Notes: generated from the sequence alone by a model not told the origin. Numbered from the stretch's first letter, positions 1 through 8,258 are shown. The stretch: DNA of 23,463 nt from Phycisphaerae bacterium (GCA_016935885.1 JAFGQA010000352.1:1-23463); one strand, 5' to 3'. Made by a program: numbers and translations.

Positions 1-125
1 GCCCCTTGTGGGCGGCGCAGTGAAATGCTACCGAAGCAGGCGCCGGGGACAAGCCCCGACGCTACATTCATTCGTTAACTGCTCTACTACTGCCAAAGGT
101 CCACGCGTTGACAACCGGCACTCGA

Positions 126-1463
126 TCACTCGTGCCGCAATGCGTCAATCGGGTGGAGGATCGCCGCCTTGAAGGCTGGAATGATTCCGAAGATGATCCC
201 GACGCCCGCGGAGAAGCTCAACGCCAGCATCACCGCCCACATCGGCACCGAGACCTTCACCATCGACGGGTGCAGTGACGCGACGTAGCATATCGCATAA
301 CCCAGCGCGATGCCGATGGCCCCGCCGACCGTCGCGAGCACGATCGCCTCGGTCAGGAATTGTGACATGATGTCGCGCCGCCGACCTCCGACGCTCTTGC
401 GCAGCCCGATCTCGCGGGTCCGCTCGGTCACGGAGACGAGCATGATGTTCATAATGCCGATGCCGCCGACAATCAGGGAAATCCCAACGATTCCGGCCAG
501 CACGCTGGTGGCGATCATCTTGATCCGCTCGAAGTCTCGGAGGAACTCGTCCTGCCTGTACAGGCGGAAATCGTTGGGATCACCGGGTTGCAGGCCGTGT
601 CGCTCGCGGAGCACGCGCGTGATCTGCAACGAGCATTCCTCGACATCCTCCTCGGTGGTGGCCTCGATCATGAACGGAACAAAATACCGCATAAAGGGGG
701 ACATCTTCAGGGCCGTCGTATAGGGAATGATGATCATCTTGTCTTGGTTTTCCCCCATCATGCTTCCCTTCTCCTCGAGCAGGCCCAGCACGTGGAACCT
801 CAGCCCGTTGATGTAGACATAGTCCCCGACGATGGAGTCGTCGCAGTTCAGCAGCCGAATGATTTCCTGCCCGAGCACGCAGACGTAGGCGCTGTTGTCA
901 ACGTCGATGGGGCCGAAAAATCGCCCCTTGTCAACGAAGAAGCGGCGAATCGTCTGAAACTGCTCCGTCGCCCCCCTGATTTCGAGGTCCTCGACCTTCT
1001 CCCGCCCGAACTCGATGGTGCCGGCCAGGAAGATCAAGGGTGAGATGCGTCGGACCTTGTCGCACTGCCCGCCGACGGCGCGGACATCGTTGACCGTCAT
1101 CTCGACGCGCCCGAGCATCATCCCTCGCATCCCCGACGGGAAGTATGGAAAGACGAAGACCATGTTTGTGCCGAAGCCGCGCAGCATCTCCGTGACGTAG
1201 TTGCCAAAGCCCTGGACGAGTGACACAACCGAGATCGTCGACGTCACGGCGATGATGATGCCAAGTGTGGTGAGCACGGATCGGGCCTTGTTCGCCCAGA
1301 CCTGGACGAGCGCGGTGAGGACGTTCTGCCAGTGGCGGGACGCGACGGCGACACACCAGAACGCGGCCGTCCACACGGCGCCGGCGAGCGCGGCCGCGGC
1401 GATCCTCGGGGCGCTTCGGGTCGTCTCGGGTGCGTCAGGATGAAAGGCGGCTTGCGAGGACAT
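126..1463 (-). CDS. MacB-like ABC transporter permease (second of two tandem paralogues)
   Basis: This 445-residue protein is an FtsX/MacB-type permease of an ABC exporter that acts in the inner membrane with the ATPase and adaptor encoded upstream on the same strand. It shows the family layout: a first membrane helix around residues 60-90 (ending SVVSLVQGFG), a large periplasmic domain to about 315, then three helices. The cytoplasmic loop ERTREIGLRKSVGGRRRDI that contacts the ATPase and the C-terminal ending HPIDALRHE are both typical. There is an extra hydrophobic stretch at residues 22-42 before the usual first helix. The ATG lies 7 nt after the stop of the neighbouring paralogue, so translation is probably coupled; no strong ribosome site is visible. 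It is clearly a duplicate of the gene at 1471-2769. Family is secure, substrate unknown. Confidence 0.93.
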   Translation of the reverse strand: MSSQAAFHPDAPETTRSAPRIAAAALAGAVWTAAFWCVAVASRHWQNVLTALVQVWANKARSVLTTLGIIIAVTSTISVVSLVQGFGNYVTEMLRGFGTNMVFVFPYFPSGMRGMMLGRVEMTVNDVRAVGGQCDKVRRISPLIFLAGTIEFGREKVEDLEIRGATEQFQTIRRFFVDKGRFFGPIDVDNSAYVCVLGQEIIRLLNCDDSIVGDYVYINGLRFHVLGLLEEKGSMMGENQDKMIIIPYTTALKMSPFMRYFVPFMIEATTEEDVEECSLQITRVLRERHGLQPGDPNDFRLYRQDEFLRDFERIKMIATSVLAGIVGISLIVGGIGIMNIMLVSVTERTREIGLRKSVGGRRRDIMSQFLTEAIVLATVGGAIGIALGYAICYVASLHPSMVKVSVPMWAVMLALSFSAGVGIIFGIIPAFKAAILHPIDALRHE

Positions 1464-1470
1464 CTGTGCG

Positions 1471-2769
1471 TTACTCGTGCCTCAAGGCGTCAATCGGGTG
1501 GATCACCGCCGCCTTGAAGGCGGGGATCACGCCGAAAACGATTCCCGCGCCGGCCGAGAAGCCCAGCGCCAGGGCGACCGCCCACAGCGGGACACTGATC
1601 TCGATCATCTTCGGATGCATCGACGCGATGTGCGATATCACGTAGCCGAGTACGATGCCGATTCCCCCGCCAAGCGTGCTCAGGACGATCGCCTCCGTCA
1701 GAAACTGCAACATGATGTCCCGCCGCCTGCCGCCGACGCTCTTTCGCAGGCCGATCTCGCGGGTGCGCTCCGAGACCGACACGAGCATCACGTTCATGAT
1801 CCCGATACCTCCCACCAACAGGGAGATACTAACGATCCCCGCCAGGATGCTCGTCGCGATCATTCGCACACGCTGGAGCTCATTCAGCATCTGGTCCTGC
1901 CGCTCGGTTTGAAAGTCATTCGGTTGGCCGGGCTGCAAGCCGTGCCGGCGGCGGAGCACGCGGATCATCTGGGCCTCGGCCTGATCAATGTCGGACTCGC
2001 TGGTCGCCTCGGCGAGGAACATCACAAGGTCGCGTCTATCGGGATACATGTTCAACGCCGTTGAGTACGGGATCATGATCGTTTCGTCCTGATCGTCTCC
2101 CATGAAGCTGCCCTTTGACTCCAGCACCCCGATCACGCGAAACCGCCTCTCTCCGATATAGACGCAGTCGCCCACAACCGATTCGTCGCACTCAAGCTGC
2201 TTCAGCAGGCTCCGGCCCAGCACGCAGACGTACGCTCCGTTGTCCGCGTCCACCGGGCCGAAGAATCGGCCCTCGTCGGTGAAGAAGTTGCGAATCGTCT
2301 GATACTGCTCGCTGACGCCTCGGATGGGGATGTCCTTGGCCACTTCTCCGCCGTAGGAAACTTCCTCCTGCCCGTAGATGAAGGGCGAGATGCGGTGGAT
2401 GTTCTGACATTCCGCTCGCACGGCTTCGACGTCGGCCATGTTCATGGTGACGCGGCGCATACCGGTCTGCCGCCAGCCCCACGGGATGTCCGGACGGACA
2501 ACGATGTACTGCGTGCCGTAGCCCTGCAACATACCCGTCACGTAATTCCCGAATCCTTCGACGAACGACACGACCGAGATGATCGCCGTCACCGCAATGA
2601 TGACACCGAGTGTCGTCAGGACAGACCGCCCCTTGTGCGCCCAGATCTGAACAAGCGCCGTCACCACGTTCTGCCCGTTCCGAATCAGCGCGAACGCAAG
2701 CCAACGCAGGAGGGCCAACGGAATGGCAGCCAGGCGTCGTGTCAAGAGGTTCAAGCGGTCAGCTTTCAA
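1471..2769 (-). CDS. MacB-like ABC transporter permease (first of two tandem paralogues)
   Basis: A 432-residue FtsX/MacB-type permease, paralogous over its full length to the gene at 126-1463. Helix 1 lies around residues 48-75, the periplasmic MacB core follows, and helices 2-4 lie in the last 120 residues; the loop ERTREIGLRKSVGGRRRDI and the ending HPIDALRHE are identical or nearly so in both copies. No ATG is available near the N-terminus; a TTG start at 2769 is supported by GAAGG placed 7 nt upstream. It lies 127 nt downstream of the ATPase gene. Together the two permeases could form a heterodimer served by one ATPase, in contrast to MacB, where ATPase and permease are fused and homodimeric. 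The heterodimer is inference. Confidence 0.92.
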   Translation of the reverse strand: MKADRLNLLTRRLAAIPLALLRWLAFALIRNGQNVVTALVQIWAHKGRSVLTTLGVIIAVTAIISVVSFVEGFGNYVTGMLQGYGTQYIVVRPDIPWGWRQTGMRRVTMNMADVEAVRAECQNIHRISPFIYGQEEVSYGGEVAKDIPIRGVSEQYQTIRNFFTDEGRFFGPVDADNGAYVCVLGRSLLKQLECDESVVGDCVYIGERRFRVIGVLESKGSFMGDDQDETIMIPYSTALNMYPDRRDLVMFLAEATSESDIDQAEAQMIRVLRRRHGLQPGQPNDFQTERQDQMLNELQRVRMIATSILAGIVSISLLVGGIGIMNVMLVSVSERTREIGLRKSVGGRRRDIMLQFLTEAIVLSTLGGGIGIVLGYVISHIASMHPKMIEISVPLWAVALALGFSAGAGIVFGVIPAFKAAVIHPIDALRHE

Positions 2770-2896
2770 CAGCCAGCCTTCAAGCCCGATCCACAGGCGT
2801 CAGCCCGAGCCGCGAGCGTCAACCCACGCGGCCTTGCCGCTCCATGGCAAACCTGACGCCCTGATTCTGTCAACCATGCGGACCACCTCGGCCTGG

Positions 2897-3688
2897 TTAC
2901 CCCCCGGCCGAGGTCGGGCATTCCTTGATGGATCGCGAATGACCTTCCGCCGTCGTGCCATCAGCCAAAGGCTCGTTTCGTCTGTCAGACGCCACAAGTC
3001 CGTCCATAAGCCGGATGACCCGTTCGCACCGGTCCGCGATGTGGTTCTCGTGGGTCACGATGATGATGGTCTGTCCCTCGGTGTGCAGGGCATCGAAGAT
3101 CTCCATGATCTCATTGCCGGTCTTGCTGTCCAGGTTCCCAGTCGGCTCGTCGGCGAGAATGATGTCCGGCTCCTGGGCGAGCGCCCGGGCGATCGCCACC
3201 CGTTGCTTCTGCCCACCGGATAGCTGATTCGGGCGATGATGTGCCCGATCGGTGAGCCCGACGCGCTCCATGGCGGCAATGGCTCGCTGCTTCTTCCGTG
3301 GTACCATCGCATACATCAGGGGGAGTTGAACGTTCTTCAGGGCGGTCGTCCGCGGCAGCAACTCGAAATCCTGAAACACAAAGCCAATCTGGTGACCACG
3401 AATCCGCGCCAGGCGTGACTGCGACAACTTCGAGACGTCGTTGCCTCGCAGGTAATACTTCCCGCCGGTTGGAATATCCAGACAACCAAGGACGTTCATC
3501 AGCGTGCTCTTGCCCGAGCCACTCGGACCCATGATGGCCACGTATTCATTCTCGGCGATACTCAGTGATACGCCGCGCAGGGCGCGTACCAATTCCGTCC
3601 CGACGCGATAGGTCTTCTCGAGGTCAACCAACTCGATCAGATTGTCACCGTTCTCGCTCAACCTGTTGCCCGATAAGCTGACAGCCAA
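2897..3688 (-). CDS. ABC transporter ATP-binding protein (LolD/MacB type)
   Basis: The ATPase subunit that powers the two permeases downstream. About 263 residues from a TTG start at 3688, which has GGGA 7 nt upstream and begins 4 nt after the stop of the adaptor gene; a TTG at 3661 is the alternative. The open frame runs on to 3877, but that extension is arginine-rich, overlaps the adaptor gene and is not credible. From the 3688 start, Walker A (GPSGSGKS) is at about 54-61, the Q-loop in VFQDFELLPR follows, the signature LSGGQKQR is at 156-163, Walker B (IILADEP) near 176-182 and the switch His in IVTHE near 213. The GPSGSGKSTLMNVLGCLD and TGNLDSKTG context is typical of the LolD/MacB/FtsE branch. 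A 35-residue polar tail follows the domain. Confidence 0.93.
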   Translation of the reverse strand: MAVSLSGNRLSENGDNLIELVDLEKTYRVGTELVRALRGVSLSIAENEYVAIMGPSGSGKSTLMNVLGCLDIPTGGKYYLRGNDVSKLSQSRLARIRGHQIGFVFQDFELLPRTTALKNVQLPLMYAMVPRKKQRAIAAMERVGLTDRAHHRPNQLSGGQKQRVAIARALAQEPDIILADEPTGNLDSKTGNEIMEIFDALHTEGQTIIIVTHENHIADRCERVIRLMDGLVASDRRNEPLADGTTAEGHSRSIKECPTSAGG

Positions 3689-3692
3689 GTGT

Positions 3693-5114
3693 CTATCCCG
3701 AATCGCCTTCCCCCGTGTCCGCGAGCTTCTCCCCGGACTCGCCCTGGTCTGCCTTGCCTTCAGATTCCGAATCGCCGCCGTCCTCAGCAGCGTACTCCTC
3801 CTTGGGTTGCTCCTGCGCGCCCGTATCAGCCTCGGACTTCTTCTTGTCTTCTTCCGACAACGCCACCTTCTTACCATCCTTGAGCTGATCGAGGCTGCGG
3901 TAGGGACCCGTGATGACCAATTCGTTCATCTCGACCCCTTTGCAAAGCTCAACATTGCGCGTGTCAGCGATCCCGGGTTGGACCAGGCGTACCCTCGCAA
4001 CGTCATCCTCCTTGACGTACACGACCTTAATGTACTGCGCCTCCCTGGCCCGCCACGACAGATCGAGCTTGGCCTGCTCGGCATCGAACTTCTTCACGAT
4101 TTCCTCGTCAAGGTCCTTGCGCATGCGATGCACGATCGCCTCCACGGGCACGGTGATGGCCTCCTCGCGCTTTGCCACCGCGATCTCCACGTTCGCCGTC
4201 ATGCCGGGCTTGATTCGCGGATCGCTGGACAAAACGTCCAAGAGCGTCTCGAAAAACACCACGTCGCGCCCCACGGCCTTGGTGCCTTTCGATGCCACCC
4301 GCACCACCTGCGCCGGCACGGGCCTCTGTTGCTCGGACTGAAGGTACACCCTCGCCTGCTGCCCCGTCTTGACCAGCGGGATGTCCACCTCGTCCACGCG
4401 GCAGCGGACCTGCATCCTGGACAGGTCGCTGACCGTCATGATCACCGTGCCCGGGTTGTTCATCGTTCCGGTGACGACGACCTCGCCCTGCTTGGCGTTG
4501 AGCTTCGAGATGATGCCGTCGATCGGTGATTCGATAATCGTGCGCTTCAGGTCCTCCTTGACGCGTTTGAGAAACGCCTCCGCCTCGGCAAGCTCCTGTT
4601 TCCGCATCTCCAGGACGGCCTGGGCCTTCTTCAGCACGGTCAGGTACTCGAATCTCTCCTTGTCGCTCGTCGCGTTCGCCTCGGAGAGGCGAGCCTGGCG
4701 GTGGCAATCTCGCTGCGCCTTCTCCAGATCGGCCTCGGCCTGAACGATCGCCGCGTTGAGCCCGGCGACCCGTGCCTCACCCGACTGCACCTCGGCCTTC
4801 AGGTTGTCATCGCTTAGCCGACACAGCAGGTCGCCTCGTTTGACGAGGTCTCCTTCCTCGACGGGCATCTCCTCGATCTTCGCGACGATCTCAGAACTGA
4901 TCTCGACCTCGAGGACGGCCTCCACATCGCCGGGAGCCTGGACGATCTTGATGATCTCTTGTCGCTTGGGCTTCATAACCGTGACGGTCAACGGCATCTC
5001 GTCGGCGACGTGCAGCAGCGACTTGTCGCCGTCCCCCCGGTGCAGGCTGCCCAGCGCGAAGACGGTGGCCCCGATCCCCGCCAGCACAAGCACGGTCAGA
5101 AAGCCCTTCATCAT
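3693..5114 (-). CDS. HlyD/MacA-family periplasmic adaptor (membrane fusion protein)
   Basis: A 473-residue periplasmic adaptor that would connect the inner-membrane ABC complex to an outer-membrane channel. An uncleaved anchor or signal lies at residues 3-22 (FLTVLVLAGIGATVFALG), followed by a biotinyl-lipoyl half (APGDVEAVLEVEISSEIVAKI, then VEEGDLVKRGDLLCRL), an alpha-helical hairpin rich in Ala/Glu/Lys around 105-190, the second lipoyl half (IIESPIDGIISKLNAKQGEVV) and a beta-barrel with the usual VTVPVEAI. The last 55 residues or so are an unusual acidic low-complexity tail rich in Glu, Asp, Gly and Ser. The start is one of two adjacent ATGs, with GGAG 5 nt upstream of the first. First gene of the operon adaptor-ATPase-permease-permease. 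No outer-membrane factor is encoded in the window. Confidence 0.92.
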   Translation of the reverse strand: MMKGFLTVLVLAGIGATVFALGSLHRGDGDKSLLHVADEMPLTVTVMKPKRQEIIKIVQAPGDVEAVLEVEISSEIVAKIEEMPVEEGDLVKRGDLLCRLSDDNLKAEVQSGEARVAGLNAAIVQAEADLEKAQRDCHRQARLSEANATSDKERFEYLTVLKKAQAVLEMRKQELAEAEAFLKRVKEDLKRTIIESPIDGIISKLNAKQGEVVVTGTMNNPGTVIMTVSDLSRMQVRCRVDEVDIPLVKTGQQARVYLQSEQQRPVPAQVVRVASKGTKAVGRDVVFFETLLDVLSSDPRIKPGMTANVEIAVAKREEAITVPVEAIVHRMRKDLDEEIVKKFDAEQAKLDLSWRAREAQYIKVVYVKEDDVARVRLVQPGIADTRNVELCKGVEMNELVITGPYRSLDQLKDGKKVALSEEDKKKSEADTGAQEQPKEEYAAEDGGDSESEGKADQGESGEKLADTGEGDSG

Positions 5115-5170
5115 TCATTCTCCGTCAGCAGGGAAGCATCGAGATCTCGGTATATCGGACCACCCGAACG

Positions 5171-5276
5171 CTAGCAGCCCGTGGCAAAACTGTGGCACCG
5201 GCGTCTCGCCGGTGGTCTTCACGGTCAAAAACGGCGTTTCCGAAACGCTGTTTTCCCTTTTACCACGGGCTGCTAG
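5171..5276 (+). repeat. ~106-bp palindromic intergenic element, copy 1 (three-way-junction fold)
   Basis: A perfect 14-bp inverted repeat (CTAGCAGCCCGTGG at 5171-5184 and its complement at 5263-5276), extended by four further A-T pairs after one mismatch, encloses two internal hairpins. The first is CACCGGCG-TCT-CGCCGGTG; the second pairs GGCGTTT with AAACGCT around a CCG loop. The whole folds on paper as a three-way junction. A second copy in the opposite orientation lies at 8022-8128. It sits between the Yip1-like gene and the adaptor gene. No gene is seen in the spacer 5115-5301. Confidence 0.85.
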
Positions 5277-5301
5277 GCCGCGCCACGTAGGTGGCCTCGT
5301 C

Positions 5302-6042
5302 CTAGACCTGCGCGTACTCCATCCCCGTCCGAATACCCATCGCCACCAGACACATTAACGTACACGAGACAACGGCCATTCGCCGACTCAGTTGGTGGGT
5401 GACAGTCAGCCCGATCGCCACCAACGCCCAAAACCAGACGCGGAACGGATCGATGGCCGCCAGCCACGCAAGGCCCTTCGAGGTGGCCAGCATCCCCAGC
5501 GACGTATCCACCTCCATCGTCCGATAGTAAAGCATCATCGCGAGTCGCAAAGCATAGGCTAACAACTCGACGAACTCGGCATACACGCAGATCGACACCA
5601 GCGTGTGGTACTCAGGCTTACGACCGGTCAGCGCCACGACGGCATACAGACACGAGGCGATTAGCAGGACCGACGCCAGGATGTACGCCGGCGACACGAC
5701 GATGGCCCGCCACCGGTTGATCAGCTTGTAGAAGTCTCCCTGCTTGCGAATGTCATCCATCTGCTTCTTCAACTCGATTCGGTCCACCAGATGGAATTGC
5801 GTTCGCTCCAGGTCGGCGAGTTGCCCCTCCGTCCGTTGTTGCACGACGCGGTCGATCAGGCCGGTCTGCACTTCAACATAGCCGATCAGCACGACCAGGG
5901 CCAACAACGTCACAAGCGCCCAACCATAGGTCCCGGCGTCCTCGACCCGCCTGAACAGCGCAGCAGGTGAGGTGTAGACCAGCAAGGCGTGTCGCACGCC
6001 GAGTGCGTGTGCTTCTGGCTGTCGTGCACCTTCGTCCGTCAA
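5302..6042 (-). CDS. Yip1-like multi-pass membrane protein
   Basis: A 246-residue integral membrane protein. The N-terminal motif TSPAALFRRVEDAGTYGWALVTLLALVVLIGYVE matches the start of bacterial Yip1-domain proteins, where a '(F/Y)TSPxxxFrri' segment precedes the first helix. Helices are visible at about 40-58, 112-135, 145-170, 190-212 and 217-238, with a long charged stretch (70-108) between the first and second. No function is known for most bacterial Yip1-like proteins; they often occur near ABC exporter genes, as here. The longest frame starts with TTG at 6042 without a clear ribosome site; GTG at 5997 is an alternative. It is upstream of the export operon on the same strand but separated by 187 nt and the palindromic element, so co-transcription is uncertain. 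Confidence 0.7.
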   Translation of the reverse strand: MTDEGARQPEAHALGVRHALLVYTSPAALFRRVEDAGTYGWALVTLLALVVLIGYVEVQTGLIDRVVQQRTEGQLADLERTQFHLVDRIELKKQMDDIRKQGDFYKLINRWRAIVVSPAYILASVLLIASCLYAVVALTGRKPEYHTLVSICVYAEFVELLAYALRLAMMLYYRTMEVDTSLGMLATSKGLAWLAAIDPFRVWFWALVAIGLTVTHQLSRRMAVVSCTLMCLVAMGIRTGMEYAQV

Positions 6043-6257
6043 GACACGAAATTCCGGATAAAGCCCGCCGTCTTTGTGATGTCGCTCGCGGACCGGGCGG
6101 GTTGCCTCTAGTATGCTATTCGTTCGGCACAGCCATTTTATTCGCTGGGAGGCAAGCTTTCATGTTCAACGGCGAAATGGCGGAGGTGAACTCCGGCTAC
6201 CGGCACGAGAAACGGCCATGGCCAGGGCCCGGGACACTTCCGGCGGCACTCGATTCT

Positions 6258-6286
6258 GGGTGCCACGGGCAGCTTGTCCGCCCGTG
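6258..6286 (-). repeat. Small palindromic repeat, variant copy
   Basis: CACGGGC (6264-6270) pairs with GCCCGTG (6280-6286) around a 9-nt loop. Compared in the same orientation with the copies at 6315-6347 and 19605-19637, the shared 29 bases differ at four places. Two of these are the partners of one stem pair (G-C here, T-A there), and the other two lie in the loop. Confidence 0.7.
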
Positions 6287-6314
6287 CGGTCTCTCTGGTA
6301 GGCGCATGTGGCAT

Positions 6315-6347
6315 ACACACTGGCAGGCAAGCTGCCAGTGGCACCCG
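6315..6347 (+). repeat. 33-bp palindromic repeat, copy A
   Basis: CACTGGCAG (6318-6326) and its exact complement CTGCCAGTG (6332-6340) surround a GCAAG loop, followed by GCACCCG. The whole 33 bp is identical, in the same orientation, to 19605-19637, 13 kb away. It is inverted relative to the variant at 6258-6286, from which it is separated by about 28 bp. Confidence 0.85.
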
Positions 6348-6541
6348 CCTAAGCTGTCACGTACCCCTTGCTGAAGAAGACACGTCGCCGAGTTGCACAG
6401 ACCTCGCCGGGAGGTTACTATAGGCCTCGCGATGCGGCCACACCCCACGAGTTTGCCTGACGGGCGGGCGTTCGGGGTCGAGGATTCGTGGCGGCGCAAA
6501 CACGTTTTAGGTTCGTTTAACTTTCTGATAAGGGCTCAACT

Positions 6542-7846
6542 ATGGCCACACTGCAAGATGTACTGAAGGCAAAGATTCCAGCCTACCGTGAGGAAGTCGG
6601 CAATATCCTCAAGCAGCACGGAGGCACGAAGATCTCGGATGTAACCATCCAGCAGGCCTACGGGGGCATGCGCGGCGTCAAGGGGATGATCTGCGACACA
6701 TCCGTGGTCGAGCCCGACAAGGGGCTCATCATCCGCGGTCGGCCCCTGCTGGATATCAAGCACCTATGGCCGGAGGAGATCTTCTATTTGCTTCTCACCG
6801 GCGACGTGCCGGACGCCGCTGCCAAGGCGGACCTCCAGAAGCAGTATGACAAGCGCGCCGCCGTCCCAGGCTACGTCTGGGATGTGCTCAACGCCATGCC
6901 CGACGACAGTCACCCGATGTGCATGCTCAGCACGGCCATCCTGGTCCTGGAGCGTGAGAGCGCCTTCCGCAAGGCCTACGACGAGGGCATGACTAAGCAG
7001 GAATACTGGATGCCGGCCCTGGAGGACGGGCTGCAATTGTTGGCGAAGCTCCCCGGGATCGCGGCCGGCGTTTACCGGATCCGCTACAAGAAGGGTGATC
7101 CAATCGCCTGGAAACCGGGCCTCGACTGGGGCGCCAACTACGTCAAGATGCTGGGCATCCCCGATCCAGACGGTACGTTCGCCAAGCTGATGCGGCTTTA
7201 CCTGAATTTCCATTCCGATCACGAGGGTGGCAATGTCTCGGCAGCCACCTGCCACACCGTTGGCTCGGCCCTTTCAGATGTGTATTACGCAGTCTCGGCC
7301 GGCTTGAATGGTCTGGCCGGCCCCCTGCACGGGCTGGCCAACCAGGAGTGCCTAGGCTGGATCCTCGAAACGATGGAGAAATTCGGTGGCGCGCCTACCG
7401 AGGCGCAACTACGCGATTTCGCCTTCGAGACCCTACGAAGTGGGAAGGTGATTCCGGGCTACGGCCACGCCGTCCTGCGAGTGACCGACCCGCGCTATGC
7501 TGGGTTCCTCGAGTTCGGCAAGGAATACCTGGCCAACGACCCGGTTTTCCAGACCGTCTCGCGAGTGTACGACGTCGTGCCCAAGGTCCTTGCGGAATAC
7601 TCGGAAGAGCGCGTCAAGGCCGGCAAGGCCCCGATCGCCAACTGCTGGCCGAACGTGGATGCCGGCTCCGGGGCGCTTCTTTATCATTACGGCCTGACAG
7701 AATTCGCGTACTACACAGTGCTGTTCTCGGTTTCGCGATCCATGGGCATGATCGCTCAGTTGGTGCTCAATCGGGCACTCGGCACAGCGATCACCCGTCC
7801 CAAGTCCGTCTCGACGGAGTGGGTCAAGAAGCAGGTGGGCGCCTAA
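6542..7846 (+). CDS. gltA: Citrate synthase, mitochondrial (eukaryote-like) type
   Basis: Condenses acetyl-CoA with oxaloacetate to citrate, the entry step of the TCA cycle in the cytoplasm. The 434 residues align with the mitochondrial-type family rather than the common bacterial GltA type: GGMRGVKGMICDTSVVEPDKGLIIRG near the N-terminus, GPLHGLANQE, IPGYGHAVLRVTDPRYAGF and WPNVDAGSG. The predicted catalytic residues are His263, His309 and Asp373; Arg318 is at the spacing of pig Arg329 from its His320. Relative to pig enzyme there are about nine extra residues between the second His and the Asp (SEERVKAGK region). The His-to-His spacing of 46 is the same. ATG start with AGGG 7 nt upstream. 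Monocistronic, with a strong hairpin 30 nt after the stop. Family call is secure; the type assignment rests on remembered motifs. Confidence 0.95.
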   Translation: MATLQDVLKAKIPAYREEVGNILKQHGGTKISDVTIQQAYGGMRGVKGMICDTSVVEPDKGLIIRGRPLLDIKHLWPEEIFYLLLTGDVPDAAAKADLQKQYDKRAAVPGYVWDVLNAMPDDSHPMCMLSTAILVLERESAFRKAYDEGMTKQEYWMPALEDGLQLLAKLPGIAAGVYRIRYKKGDPIAWKPGLDWGANYVKMLGIPDPDGTFAKLMRLYLNFHSDHEGGNVSAATCHTVGSALSDVYYAVSAGLNGLAGPLHGLANQECLGWILETMEKFGGAPTEAQLRDFAFETLRSGKVIPGYGHAVLRVTDPRYAGFLEFGKEYLANDPVFQTVSRVYDVVPKVLAEYSEERVKAGKAPIANCWPNVDAGSGALLYHYGLTEFAYYTVLFSVSRSMGMIAQLVLNRALGTAITRPKSVSTEWVKKQVGA

Positions 7847-7875
7847 GCCGAGGCAGCCATAGCATGGCCGTTTCC

Positions 7876-7905
7876 GCAGGGCCGAGGACGCTTCCTCGGC
7901 CCTGC
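7876..7905. terminator. 13-bp perfect hairpin after citrate synthase
   Basis: GCAGGGCCGAGGA and its exact complement surround a CGCT loop, starting 30 nt after the citrate synthase stop. The stem is long and GC-rich, but no T-tract follows, so it may terminate by another mechanism or protect the 3' end of the mRNA. Confidence 0.55.
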
Positions 7906-8021
7906 CCCTATCTGGCCCGCTTGGCTTTACGTGCCCGATCCTGGTAGAATGGAAATCTACCCCAGAAGGGGGGGTATCGGTGCGAGTGTGCGTCCCTCCT
8001 CACGGCGAAAGGCGGCGCAGA

Positions 8022-8128
8022 CTGGCAGCCCGTGGTAAAAGGGAAAACAGGGGTTCGGAAACGCCGTTCCTGACGGTGAAGACCACCGGCTTTGGCGCCG
8101 GTGCCACAGTTTTGCCACGGGCTGCTAG
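8022..8128 (-). repeat. ~107-bp palindromic intergenic element, copy 2 (inverted)
   Basis: The reverse complement matches the copy at 5171-5276 over nearly its full length. The outer stem (CTGGCAGCCCGTGG with CCACGGGCTGCTAG) has one G-T type change; the CACCGGC/GCCGGTG hairpin has a different loop and the second internal hairpin is weaker. It lies in the leader of the deiminase gene. The deiminase reading frame happens to stay open through it, which could mislead start-site calls. Confidence 0.85.
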
Positions 8129-8258
8129 ATGTGTGTGGCTTTTCAGCGTCAGGTTGCCCGGACCGAAGTTCGCGAGTGCCTGGGGACTGAGTTGCGACCT
8201 TCCTACCACGGCGCACCACGGCGAGCCTGCCATCGTATCCTGGAAAGGAGCCTTCCTG

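Larger units (their letters stand above)
6043..6541. other. 499-bp gene-free spacer with two inverted palindromes
   Basis: No credible gene is present on either strand; the open frames through it are made of repeat-derived residues. The spacer carries two related palindromes in opposite orientation (6258-6286 and 6315-6347), and presumably the divergent promoters of the Yip1-like gene and citrate synthase. I could not pick a convincing -35/-10 pair. AGGG lies 7 nt before the citrate synthase ATG. Confidence 0.6.

Noticed and set aside
44..58. CGGGG-ACAAG-CCCCG hairpin after the last permease gene as a terminator.
   Set aside because: Stem of only 5 bp and no T-tract; similar short palindromes are scattered through the spacers.
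3642..4529. A 295-codon plus-strand frame opposite the adaptor gene.
   Set aside because: Leu/His/Arg-rich mirror of a secure HlyD-family gene.
5967..6374. Plus-strand open frame in the spacer before citrate synthase.
   Set aside because: Its second half is entirely repeat sequence (CHGQLVRPCG, HWQASCQWHP) and no ribosome site is present.
7980..8258. N-terminal extension of the deiminase by 93 codons.
   Set aside because: It reads through the palindromic element at 8022-8128 and precedes the strong ribosome site and signal peptide at 8259.
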